Translations under genes and position numbers: made by a program
Assembly: GCA_032207245.1 (NCBI GenBank)
Contig: CM063499.1
Coordinates: 77,324,379-77,388,378 of the forward strand
DNA length: 64,000 nt
Origin: Pardosa pseudoannulata
Taxonomy: Eukaryota; Arthropoda; Arachnida; Araneae; Lycosidae
Reading direction: 5' to 3'
The notes under the pieces: generated by a model
What the model saw: the letters and a program-made list of their open reading frames with translations, nothing else
Told to the model about the DNA's origin: nothing
The model's database searches: none
Shown: positions 53,758 to 64,000 of the stretch, piece by piece
Position numbering within the stretch: position 1 is the first letter of the stretch
Layout of the letters: every line of letters starts with the position of its first letter

Positions 53758-56367
53758 GTGAGATAGATGAGTTTTATTCATTAAAAAAATGCTTCAATTC
53801 TTTTGTATCGCTATGTTACTTTCTTTTATTAAATTGTTATACAATAAATTCATCTTAAATTAAGACCGCATCATACGATTTAAGTTGTTAGCATTTCCAG
53901 ATCTGTCAAAACTATTTTTTCTTTAAATTATAAAATATACTTTTAATATGAAAGATAGTCTTGTCTTATGTACTTTCATTAGTTTACTTTCATTACGGTA
54001 AACATCGTCGTTAAAATTTTTGCTTGTTTTTATACATTATATGTTTATATCTTCGTACATTCATTATGTTTTTATACATTATATGTGTATATAATGTATA
54101 AACATTCGTTCATTCGTACATTCGTTATGTTTTTATACAAGGTTATTGTCAAGTTCGGTTGATCATCGAGCTTTTAATAGAAGATTAAAATATTAAGCCA
54201 GATGTTTTATTGTGTTGAGTTAAATTTATTATTCATTTAATACATGCATAAAATATTTCAGCATGTATTAAATGATTAATTCTGAAGAATCTTTATATTA
54301 AGTAGCTGTATACTTTTGATTTAATTTCTCTATTCCTTTTAAATATTCCAATATTGATTTATTTCGTGTTAACTTAGTATATTATGAGCAAAAAACACCA
54401 GTGAAAATTTCCCTTCATTCATTGATTTATTTAAACATAATGGTGTTGTTATTATTTAAATAGTATTAAACTGTTTGTTATTCTCTTTTAACCAAGACTA
54501 AGTGCTTCTTCGGAAAGAATGGTAGATTTTCTTTAATTATTCTACATCCAACTTTTCAAAACTTTTGGTTATGTGCCATATAAATGCTATTAAAAGAGAT
54601 AATTTCTTCATTTTTATAAAATGTATGATCATTACTTAGTTTTTCAGACTTTGAATATATTGAATACTTTTTACTAGAATGCTTATCATTTTTTAAATAT
54701 TTCAATAGTGTTAAAATAAATTTACTATGAAACAAAACCTATGTGATATTTGAAACACAAGTGGATTACAGGGTTGGCTTGATTTGCCCAACCCGAAAAA
54801 ACCTGGGCAGGTTTTTTCAAAAAAACTCATTTGAAAAAACCCAAGTGGGTTTTTCAAAATCTATTTGAAATTCCACATATTTAACTAATAATAAAAATAT
54901 TGAGTTAAATCTATATTATATATTACATATTTCATCTTTGACAATGAGCGTAGAGTTTTTTTTAAATATGAGGGGGTCTAAACTGCTAGAAAAAACAAAA
55001 CTTAAAAAATTTTCAGGGAAAAATAGTTATCTGTATAACAAATATAATGAAAACATTATATAAACAATTAAAAACCAAAACAACCAGTATTTCTGCTAAG
55101 ATGAAGAAAAGTGACGTCTTTCAGCCAATATTAAAAAGAAATAATATGGATAAAAAAGAATTACCCAGAGGGCTTGAGTATATTTACAAGAACTTAAACA
55201 AATTACAAGAACTTTCTATATACAACTTATTCTAAATGTTATCCAGTCAGTGATATGTTTCTTTATCAGCTGTTACGATATAAGGAAAAAATGTGTTCAT
55301 AGAAACAATTGACTGATTAATTGTTATCTTGAAACTAGGGTATTTTAATATGATTTAGTAATATAAAATTAAATTAGCATGTAAAATTCTAAATAAAAAC
55401 ATTAAAATTGTTTTAATTTTTCCTCTTAGATACAAGTACAATAAAAGTGATTAACAATTTAAATTTATTTTAATCATACAATTAATTACATATCCTGTCC
55501 TCTTACATAACAAAAAACCTGAATAGTTTTCAAATCCCCCAAAAAGGATGTAAAACCCTTTAAAGTATAGAAAAAACCCAGGTTTTTGCCAACACTGGGA
55601 TTATATGAATGCAATGTTTTTTATCAAATGGATAAAAATAGCTATATATCAGAATTTAAATAGATTAATATTTTTTATAATTATTTAAGTATTGTACTGT
55701 TGTTTATTTATTAAATAAACCTTTTAAAAAGACTTATTTGATGGCCATAATCTTAAACACTAGCTAAGAGTGATTTTATTTTTTCTCTTACAGAAAACTG
55801 ATCCCAATGTGAAAAAAGCAGTTTTTGTCATTGTATCTGCTATATCAGATGAGATTTTAAGGACAATAATGGTTATAATTCGAGCTCATAGTTTTAAGAA
55901 CTGTGTTATTATCACATCTTTGCCATCACGATTTCACGCAGAAGGTTCTGTGAATGAGACAAGTTTTTCAGCATTGGAGAGTAAAATTTTGAGCTGGATG
56001 GGAAATATGGTAAGAAAATTAACTCTATTTACATTGGTTATTTTGAAATTTTAAAATAATAAAATTAAGTTTTTAAATTACTTTATCATTTTTATAATGA
56101 AATGTTTTTTTGAACAATCTTTTTTTCAAAATTAATAATTTTAATTCATCATTTCATTATTCAGATAGCAGTTTGGAAAATGCTCTGCTTATTAGTTTTA
56201 AAATTCTAGTTATTTATGTTTCTTTCTGATTCTAAAAAATTTCGTACATATTTAGCTGTCTTGACTAAAGTACCTGCGAATATTTTTTTTTATTTATATG
56301 CGACTTTGATATTTAGTCATATAAAAAGTATTTAACTTTCTAAATTTATATAAAGTAAAATTTTAGC

Positions 56368-56410
<43 letters not shown>

Positions 56411-57076
56411 GTAAAACCCGTTTAAAAAGTTCCCGCTTAAGAAGTTTATATTTTCGGTACCCATTTTTCCCCGTATCCATACAGTGTTTAGATAACCCGT
56501 TTATAAAAGTTCGTTCCAAACTCTTTCCCGCTTAAAAAGTTTTCTTTCATTTCTAAGTTTACTTACAGAAAGCATTTATAGCTACCAATCGATTACTGTT
56601 TTTTCTCCTCTCTCTGTTTGTAAAGGTCACTGTTTCTGGCTGAAAGCGATTGTTGTCATTTTTATTTAAAATGTGCGTGAAAAAGTTTTTAAAAGCTTAG
56701 GACAACTGAACTGTTATCAATTACAAATTGCCAATGAAAAACAAAAATAAAAAACTATAACCAATTTTTTTGCATAAAATCATTTTCAGTATTGTTTAAA
56801 GCAAAATTTGTTAGCTGAATTCTAAGATATTCTAAGGTAATTATGTTGTTTTCCTTTATTAGCTGACTTTTTAAGTATGCAAAAAAAAATGTAAATTTTT
56901 AAGAAAAACCAAAATTATTGTTTATATATTATTTTATAAAGAAATAAATCTCTCCTCCTTCATTATCTATATAATTATTTTGCTTAAAAAAAAATTAATT
57001 TCATTTAAGAAGTTTTCTCTTTCCATTCCCTTAGAAAACTTCTTAAGTGGGTTTTACTGTATATATATTTATATAT

Positions 57077-57132
<56 letters not shown>

Positions 57133-60100
57133 TACATATACATATATATACATATATATATATATGTGTGTGTGTGTATATATATATATACACACACATG
57201 TATTTATGCATAAATAATTTGATTGATTGAATTGATTTCCTGTTTAATTTTAAGAAGTTTTTATCAGTTAGGCCCTTGGAAAACTTCTTAAGCAGCTTTC
57301 ACTGTATTTGTTATTTTATCTCTTAATAAGTAGTGCTTGGAAAAATATATTCAAAGGTACAATTAATTTGCTTTTTATATTTTTAATTAAAAAATTATTT
57401 CTTACATCAAATTATTATATATAAATTTTAAATTATATCTCTAAACTTTTTTTTTTTTTTAAATAAAAAAAAATTGTATTAGCTCAACTAAACTTTTAAC
57501 AAATCACTTCTATTATGCAATGTCAGGTTCTATTTTAAGGTTTTCTTTTTTTCTCCATTTAAATGGAGGGAGAAAAGTTACTATATTTAAAACTTTGTTT
57601 TTTATTATTTCTTTGAGTATTAAATTTCATGGCTTATATTAATTGTGAAATATATAAAATATTGTTTTCTCTAGATTTCTTTTTTCTTTTAAATTTCTCT
57701 CAACAATTAGAGTTTAAATTTATTTCATATGAAGCTTATTTTAAACATTTTGTTTTAGTAATTTTATTTATTAAAACTCAAGTTCTGAAATATATTAAAA
57801 TAATTATGTGTATCACTTAAGAGTTTTAAATATTTTATTTTAAAACTTCGTATGTTTAATAATCAGTTTGAAATTATGAAACACTGATGGATTCATTCTG
57901 TTTTTAAAATGTTAACTTTAATACAGTCAGTACTGGCTATATGGTCACCCGCTTATAAGGGCACCCTGCTTATATGGTCAGTTTTCTAAAGTCCTGTCTA
58001 ACTTAATAGGGAACATGTGTTAAAGCGCACCGCTTATACAGTCATTTTCTTTTTCTTGTTACCGGTTATATGGTCAGTTTCATGTTTGCAATGATTTTCC
58101 GTTGTTTTGTTTGTTTGTTTTTTAAGAAATCAGTGAAAAATTGGAGAGGACCTAAATTCAAGCCTTTATTTTCCTCCCTTTCCCCCCTTTTTTTTTGTGT
58201 ACACTCATTGTCAAAATTTTCCACCTCTCTCTGTTCTCATCCCCACTGATAACAAGTGGACATCTGTCTGTTTATTGGTTGAAGTTATCTCTCTCATACA
58301 TGACCTCAGGTGCTATTTTACTAATTCCGAAGCAGCAGATGAGCATTTAAAAGCTATTAGGGACTTAGAAAAAGTTGTGTTAACAACCAACAAAAGGAAG
58401 CAAACTTGTATATATGATTATTTTTAAATACATTGACCATGAATGTACGTATGTACATGTGCTGTACTTTGATTAGTAAGCTAATAAATATTCCCCAAAA
58501 AATATTGCATATATTTAATGTATTTTTTACTTCTCGAATTACTTTTTAAAATTCTTAAAAGTATAATTTTTTGTTTGAGTACTACATTCTGATAGGTAAA
58601 TATAATACTGCCACAATTCCCTAGGGTTGTATTGTTCTGCATATATGGTCACCCCGATTATATGGTCTGGTTTTTCTGGACAGCAGAGCTGACTGTATAA
58701 CCGATACAGACAGTAGTTAATATTGTGTTTTGTATGTGTAGTATGATAAAGTATAAAAAGTTATATAGTTTCTAAAATCATCATTACAGACTGCAAAATC
58801 ATAATCTTCTATTTATTCAAACCCTTTTTTTATGACTTAGTATATAAGATAGCGTGAATATTTAATATTAAGATTTAGATTTTTTTTAAAACCTGAATTG
58901 TATTTATTTGTATATAAACATGTTTAATTTGTTTGTTTCTTCTTTCTTTTTAAGCATTACTCTGCATCAATTGAACATATTCCAATTTTTAGTGCCCACC
59001 TAGCGCATAACTTATTTGTGCTGCCTTCATTCACCAAACAGTTTTCAGTTTTTAGTTGTGGACTATTGGAAATGAATAGAAGGGTATGATTAAATTATGT
59101 AATGTTTATTTCAGTTTTATCAAAGAATTTAGTTTTGTATTCTAATTGTTTTCTAACAATTTTTTTATTATATATTGGAATATATTATGATATAAAAATG
59201 TCAAATCTTTTTCTTTTTAGTTTGGTGTTTAATATTTTCTTATGCCATGTTTTGGGGAATATTTTCAAAACTGAAATATATCATATATTTCCTTGTATAA
59301 GCTGACAATTTTTTGGGCTTTTTATAAAAACCTAAAGTGGGGGTGTCGGCTTTTATACGGATCCATTGAATAGATCTAATGCATGTTTTCTTGGATACAT
59401 TTTTTGCCATTGGCAACAAAAAGATGCCCAATTGGCAAAGATTAACAAAATGTTTTTTTCTTTTTTAAAAGAAAGAAAAAAATGTATAAGCGGAAAAAAT
59501 AAATTAAATTTGTAAAAATTTTGAAATGAAAAAACACAAAAATTGAAAAATAAATTTAAAATGACTTATCTGTGTGTCACTCCAAAACAACAGTACTATA
59601 ATGTTAGTGGGTTAGCTAATCTTCTAATAAACAGATTTCTGCATAAGCCGGAATCAATCAATAAGTTGGCAAACATAGCATTTTTTTCTTTTTTAAACCT
59701 TATATTGTTTAAATTTATGAAAATGTCATCTTTATATAGGATGACCTATTTATATAGGAAATATCTGTATGTAGGAAATATATGGTATGTTTCAGAAAAT
59801 AAGCAGTTTTCATTTATTAATTCATTTTACATTTTCATCCAAATATATTTTATGTTTTTTACTTTGCATAATTACTTTATAATATACAGTGAAACTTCTC
59901 AGAGCAGTCACTCTTCTAAATGGCCAATTTTTCATGGCAGGGATTTTTCGACTCCTAGACCTAATGGTAAAATAACCTGTATCAGCGGCCACCCCACCCC
60001 TCTAAATGGCCACCAAGTGGGATTGCCCCTTTCATTTTTTGGGGAATTCTTCTCACTCCATGCTTTAATTTTGAGCAAAAAACTAAAGGCCAGGTTTATG

Positions 60101-63100
60101 GTCGGATATAAAACAAAGAAATAACTTGAGAAGTCCATTCTCGTGACCCCCCTTTCTAAGAAAAGTTAAATCTGTTATCTCTTTTGTATTCTCCCCATAC
60201 CCTTCAGATAGGGAATCCCTATTGCACCATCCATAGAAACTGAGGGACGAACTGGACAATCAAGAGTTGAAGGTGTGCTAGGAACTTTGTATTGAATTCC
60301 AATCAGTAAAGCTAAGGTAGAATTGCACCTCTGTCAGCAAAAATGTCATTCACGCCAGTTCATTTCATTAGTTGGTCAATGATCTGAGTTGCAACGGTGT
60401 CGAAATGCGTTTTTCTAAATCTAGAGCAGAGCATTGAAGTTCTGCATGAATATTAGAATGGCAAATCAACAAGAAAGTTAGCTGAATTATATAACTGTGG
60501 AAGTACAGAAATCAACAAAGTCATTAAAGAAAAGAATTTGATTTTGAAGGAGTACGAAGACTACAGATTAAACAAATTGTAGCCTTAAAAAAAAAAAATG
60601 TAAAGAAGTATGAAATAAAGTACTATTTTCTCTTTAGATAAGTTTTAAATTTCATTTACACCAGGAATATATGTCAGAATTGTTTATATTAAGCATTATA
60701 GTAATCTATATATATAAAAATGAATTTGTGTCTGTCTGTCTGTACTCGATAGACTCAAAAACCATGCATCCAATCGCCGTGAAAATTTGGGAAATTCTTA
60801 GGTATATCCCTGGGAAGGTTTTTGTAAATTTTTAACGTTCGAAATCCATTCCTTCCCCCTTTTTCAAGCATTTCATGTCATTATTCCAAGCATTATTTTC
60901 CCCGGTTAAACGCAAACGATTAATTTTTTAATTTATCACATCATAACTAAGGGAAAGAAGCAATATTTCTAGCAATGTGACGTCATCCCAAGTAATTGTT
61001 TTAAACGCAGTTTTCCCCAGTTAAAAGCAGGAGGTTTTTAATCTCCTGCTTTTGAGCAAATTTAATATAAGACACAAATTCGATTTAAAAAACTGAATAA
61101 TCTCATAATACCCTTATGATAGAAATATATAAATATGCCAATGACTCGAACTGAACTGTGACAAATTTAGAGAGTTATTCACGAAAAAAAAATCTTTGTT
61201 TAAAAGTAATATATTAAGTTTACCGTAGCGAAGCACAGGCAAACTTGCTAGTTATCTTATAATAGTAAATAAAACCCTTCAGAGCAGCAGCAGCCAAATA
61301 TTCTCAGTACAGAGGGGTGGCCGCTCAGAGAGGCTTCACTGTATATCAAATTTTTTTGTTCAACAGACTTCAGGTATGAAAATATAAAATCTGAAATATT
61401 TTATAGAGAGTTGCTGACTTCAGCCTTAAAAATTTGCCTGAAAAAATGCAAGCAGATGTAAAGGTAAGGATTATTTTACCTTTTATTTCCTTCTTTGCTG
61501 AAAACAAAATTTGTTAAATTATTATTTCAAGGTATTTTGCCATACTGTTGATTTTAACCTGTAATATCAAATTATTATATCATGGGTTTAATTATTTAAA
61601 AACATTGTTTCTTTTTCAGCAAGTGGCATATTGCTTAGATGCTCTTCTAGATGCATTTCAAGTTAAAGGAGATGTTTTTGCTCTTGGAGTTCTAAGTAAT
61701 ATTGTGGGATTTGAACTTTCTAATCTTGCTCATCAGCAAAAAAAGGTATATATGGCTAAACAATTTCATTTGCATGAAACTATTAAGATATATAAAGTTT
61801 TAAATTTAGATATTTAGTTTAGTACATTTGTTTATGACTATACAATTTGAATAATATTTTATATGTTTATTATTCCTTAGAAAGATTTTGTATAAAAATA
61901 ACTTTTAAATTCATTTAAATGTTACATAGTAATAACATAATAATATGTTATATAGTTTTTTTCCCCATGAACATAGTTTAAAAAAACAGAACCTACAGTT
62001 ATTTTTCTCTTAGAGGCAATCAGTATATTGTATAACTTATTAAATCTGCATGGATTGTATAAATATTTTCTAAATATAGAGAACTTTCTTTTCTTTTAAT
62101 GGTGATAAAGTGTATATTTACAATATATATTTATTAAAATTTTAACAGCATTTATAACTTTTTATTACATTTAACAACTTTATTACATTCTGGAGTACAA
62201 TATTTTAAAAATTTATATTGTTATAGCAGGGTTGGCAAGTTTTTGCCACATGTGGAAAAAACTGTCCCGGCAAAAATAGGTTTTTGCCAGCAAAAATGGC
62301 AAAAACAGATTTTTGACACATTAATGGGCATTTATGTTCTTTTACCTATCTTAAATTAACAGTCACAGACTAGTATTACAATACATTAGGATGATCACAT
62401 ATTCTCATTTTAATTTCTGCAAAATTATAAATTTCATCATTAAAAAAAATCTTTAATTGAAAAAAAAATCAAATTGTTAGTCTGATTTTTATGTTGCAAT
62501 AAATTAACAATATTACAAAATGTATAGAAGTTATAAACAAACACTTCCAGTTTTAAAATATCAACCTAATCAATTAACATAATGCAATATTTCAGAAATG
62601 CAAAATATAAACAATAGTGATAAGTAAATATATATTAATATACTATGCTCAAATAAACGGAGTTTTAAAATTCTTATTTGAATTTAATTTTTTTATAATA
62701 CAAGAAATTACACTTGAGGTGGGATCAACACTTGCTTGACTCAGGATAGAACAGGTGGGTTCTTGTTTGAACTGGTTTGTAGATGATGAATAGAAGTACA
62801 ATTGTATAAAAATCTTTTAGCAGAGATAAGAGTAGCGCAAAAATAAAGTAATAAGAATATATTTTTTGTTTATTCATTTGTTTATTTTTACTAAGAAAAC
62901 ATTTTATTTTATTTGTTGTTATGATTCTTTTTTGTATAATCTGTATCACTAAATTTATTTATGCAAATTTGGATTTTTGCTGGTTTTTAGCAGTTTTTGC
63001 CACAGTCCTGTCAAAAATACTTTTTTGCCGGCAACATGACCAACCATGTGTTATAGTAATTCTTAGAGTATGCATGCAAAATTACACTTACCTATGAACA

Positions 63101-63392
63101 TTTCATTTTTATGAAGAATTCTTTGTATACCTTTTTCTCCAAATTTGAGAATATAATTTTTCTTTTTATCTAGGGGTTTTTAATGTGTATAATCTTACAA
63201 GAAATATTTTTGTTTGTAGCCCCACACCAGAAAAGTTTCAGTAGTTGTTGTGGATCGCCTTTTAGATTTGGCAGGGCCTTTAAGCCAGTCATATGAAACT
63301 ATGTTAGATCAAGTTTTGAAAACCTTTCCTCATCTGCCTGGTCACGTTTTTGATGTCAGCATTCCTGTGAATGATTTAGCTGCATGTGAAAA
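53578..63392 (+). CDS. SCFD2: SCFD2, Sec1 family domain-containing protein 2 (5' part, six exons, continues beyond the window)
   Basis: Sec1/Munc18-like protein, a family that binds SNARE/tethering machinery in vesicle traffic; SCFD2 itself is poorly characterised. Exons: 53578-53757, 55794-56009, 58955-59083, 61407-61463, 61620-61745 and 63220-63392. The first five junctions are phase 0 and join into one open frame of about 293 residues, roughly the first two-fifths of a protein that is ~680 residues in mammals. Recognisable family segments are [18 protein letters not shown] near the N-terminus, [29 protein letters not shown], and [14 protein letters not shown] followed by LPGHVFDV. Donors and acceptors are all GT/AG. 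The last exon ends in phase 2 at AA|GTAAAT, and the rest of the gene lies to the right. The start ATG begins the conserved N-terminus; the closest in-frame alternative is far downstream. Confidence 0.93.
54769..55597. mobile_element. hAT-like MITE in SCFD2 intron 1
   Basis: Ends CAGGGTTGGCTTGATTTGCCC and (right) CAGTGTTGGCAAAAACCTGGG, with GGATTA on both flanks. Internal AAAAAACCCA/TGGGTTTTT arms can fold. Related to the 49803 and 62227 elements by its ends. Confidence 0.75.
55794..56009 (+). CDS. SCFD2: SCFD2 exon 2
   Basis: 72 codons after acceptor TCTTACAG. It begins [16 protein letters not shown] and ends LSWMGNM at donor GTAAGA. Its beta-strand/helix pattern matches the start of the Sec1-like domain. 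Confidence 0.92.
56409..57059. mobile_element. Pogo/Tigger-like MITE in SCFD2 intron 2
   Basis: 651 bp with inverted ends CAGTAAAACCCGTTTAAAAAGTT and (right) CAGTAAAACCCACTTAAGAAGTT, flanked by TA. No coding remains seen. A second, diverged copy of the right end lies at ~57250-57305 (AACTTCTTAAGCAGCTTTCACTG), separated by a long TA/TG microsatellite. Confidence 0.8.
57060..57205. repeat. TA/CA compound microsatellite in SCFD2 intron 2
   Basis: TA runs with a GTGTGTGTGT / CACACACA core, abutting the end of the pogo-like MITE. Confidence 0.95.
57924..58695 (+). mobile_element. Pogo/Tigger-like element with transposase C-terminus, SCFD2 intron 2
   Basis: 772 bp, ends CAGTCAGTACTGGCTATATGG and (right) CAGTCAGCTCTGCTGTCCAG, flanked by TA at both sides. 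The 58197-58427 frame ends [13 protein letters not shown]...[11 protein letters not shown], the typical tail of Tigger-type transposases (R/KQTxIxDYF). The DNA-binding and DDE parts are missing. Confidence 0.82.
58955..59083 (+). CDS. SCFD2: SCFD2 exon 3
   Basis: 43 codons, [16 protein letters not shown] to CGLLEMNRR, between acceptor TTTTTAAG and donor GTATGA. The frame is continuous with exons 2 and 4, and the content matches the family region rich in short hydrophobic segments. Confidence 0.9.
59887..61341 (+). mobile_element. Pogo/Tigger-like element with a nested Helitron, SCFD2 intron 3
   Basis: Ends CAGTGAAACTTCTCAGAGCAG and (right) CAGTGAAGCCTCTCTGAGCGG, flanked by TA (59885-59886, 61342-61343). 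At 60412-60582 the plus strand encodes a broken pogo/CENP-B-type helix-turn-helix: [13 protein letters not shown], stop, then [18 protein letters not shown]. The right part is interrupted by a Helitron (60705-61251). Confidence 0.85.
60705..61251 (+). mobile_element. Small non-autonomous Helitron
   Basis: Starts TCTATATATATAAAAATGAA and ends GCACAGGCAAACTTGCTAG, sitting exactly between A (60704) and T (61252), the canonical Helitron insertion site with no duplication. The left end (TCTATATATATAAA...GTCTGTCTGTCTGT) is the widespread animal Helitron 5' signature. 547 bp, no RepHel. Confidence 0.85.
61407..61463 (+). CDS. SCFD2: SCFD2 exon 4 (19-codon micro-exon)
   Basis: [19 protein letters not shown], acceptor TTTTATAG, donor GTAAGG. 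A short exon, but it is in frame and fits between exons 3 and 5. Its acceptor is 65 nt downstream of the right end of a pogo-like element (59887-61341). Confidence 0.85.
61620..61745 (+). CDS. SCFD2: SCFD2 exon 5
   Basis: 42 codons, [13 protein letters not shown] to NLAHQQKK, after acceptor CTTTTTCAG, with donor GTATAT. The segment [18 protein letters not shown] corresponds to the family's FAVGSLS...LAN region. Confidence 0.93.
62227..63048. mobile_element. hAT-like MITE with perfect 8-bp target duplication, SCFD2 intron 5
   Basis: 822 bp with ends CAGGGTTGGCAAGTTTTTGCC and (right) CATGGTTGGTCATGTTGCCG, flanked by TGTTATAG on both sides (62219-62226, 63049-63056). Same family as 49803-50519. 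Confidence 0.9.
63220..63392 (+). CDS. SCFD2: SCFD2 exon 6
   Basis: Acceptor TTTGTAG; encodes [21 protein letters not shown] and LPHLPGH-like segments (here [11 protein letters not shown]). Ends in phase 2 at donor GTAAAT. No later exon is seen before position 64000. Confidence 0.93.
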
Positions 63393-64000
63393 GTAAATTC
63401 CATTTAACTATTATCTATTTAAATATTCTTGACTTGAAAACTAAAAATATTTGATGACATATAAATATATCATGTTTATAGTGTTTAGCTCTATGAAATA
63501 AAACAAATTATAAGATGTTAAACTTATTATAGATTCATTCTTAACTCCTTAAGTATCCATCTACATTCGGAGAACTTTTTTCTTTAAACATAGAAACTAG
63601 TTCATGTTTTTACATTTTTAGGTTTATTTTTTATATCATCATAAAGAATTACACTTAAAAAATTTAATCCTGGAGAAGTTTTTATAAAATTTCTAATAAA
63701 TGAAGAAAATTTAGTAAAAAAAAATCGGGTTTTTTCAAAAGGTCTAATTATTTCAATATTTTTTGATGCAACACATTTCTTATACACTGGACTAGTGACT
63801 CACCTAAAATCTTTGCTTAATTTCCATTTGGTAAAAAATTTTGGTACTTCAAAATCATACACATTGAATTTTTAATGAATTTTCATTACCTTTATATCTA
63901 ACTGTGAGTGTAACATCATTAAAAATTATCCAAATTTAAAGCTTTTAGGTCATTCACTAGTAAATACTATCAAAAGCAGCGATAACAATTTTTTACAAAA

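Noticed and set aside
55047..55235. 62-codon frame in the 54769 hAT-like MITE
   Set aside because: Might be a hAT transposase scrap, but no motif can be identified.
59543..60124. 193-codon open frame in SCFD2 intron 3
   Set aside because: It crosses from intron sequence into the left part of the pogo-like element, with no family motif; SCFD2 exons flank it on the same strand.

Overview
The window is AT-rich, repeat-dense animal genomic DNA. Two conserved eukaryotic genes carry kilobase-sized introns with GT/AG splice sites, and tRNA-derived SINEs, mariner/Tc1, pogo/Tigger, hAT-like, piggyBac-like and Helitron remnants fill most of the rest. The mixture and base composition suggest an arthropod, perhaps an arachnid such as a spider; that is an inference, because no lineage-diagnostic gene is present. 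One 100-base run of N (41401-41500) marks a scaffold gap. Layout: positions 1-26000 contain no convincing host gene. They are a graveyard of nested transposons, at least ten copies of a Ser/Leu-tRNA-like SINE, a second tRNA-headed SINE family, and a ~2 kb minisatellite (12965-14905) that seems to have grown out of a SINE. Positions 26903-30287 hold the one large uncharacterised coding region: an intronless ~1127-codon reading frame split by a single +1 frameshift near 28731-28744. It encodes a basic, Lys/Ser/Asn-rich, probably nuclear protein that I do not recognise. Positions 31000-41400 are repeats again, including a ~105 bp satellite (37240-38330), a perfect 30-bp-arm DNA hairpin (32724-32790) and a hAT-like element duplicated beside the gap. 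The right third holds a head-to-head gene pair. On the minus strand, three exons (53104 down to 42038) encode a complete 163-residue parvulin prolyl isomerase, PIN1 (WW domain plus PPIase). On the plus strand, starting 473 bp away at 53578, six exons encode the N-terminal ~290 residues of SCFD2, a Sec1/Munc18-family protein, which runs off the right edge. The two probably share a bidirectional promoter. Their introns carry a mariner, three or more hAT-like MITEs, three pogo/Tigger-like elements and a complete small Helitron. No rRNA, functional tRNA gene, CRISPR array or bacterial feature was seen. All calls come from reading the sequence by eye; no database search was possible.
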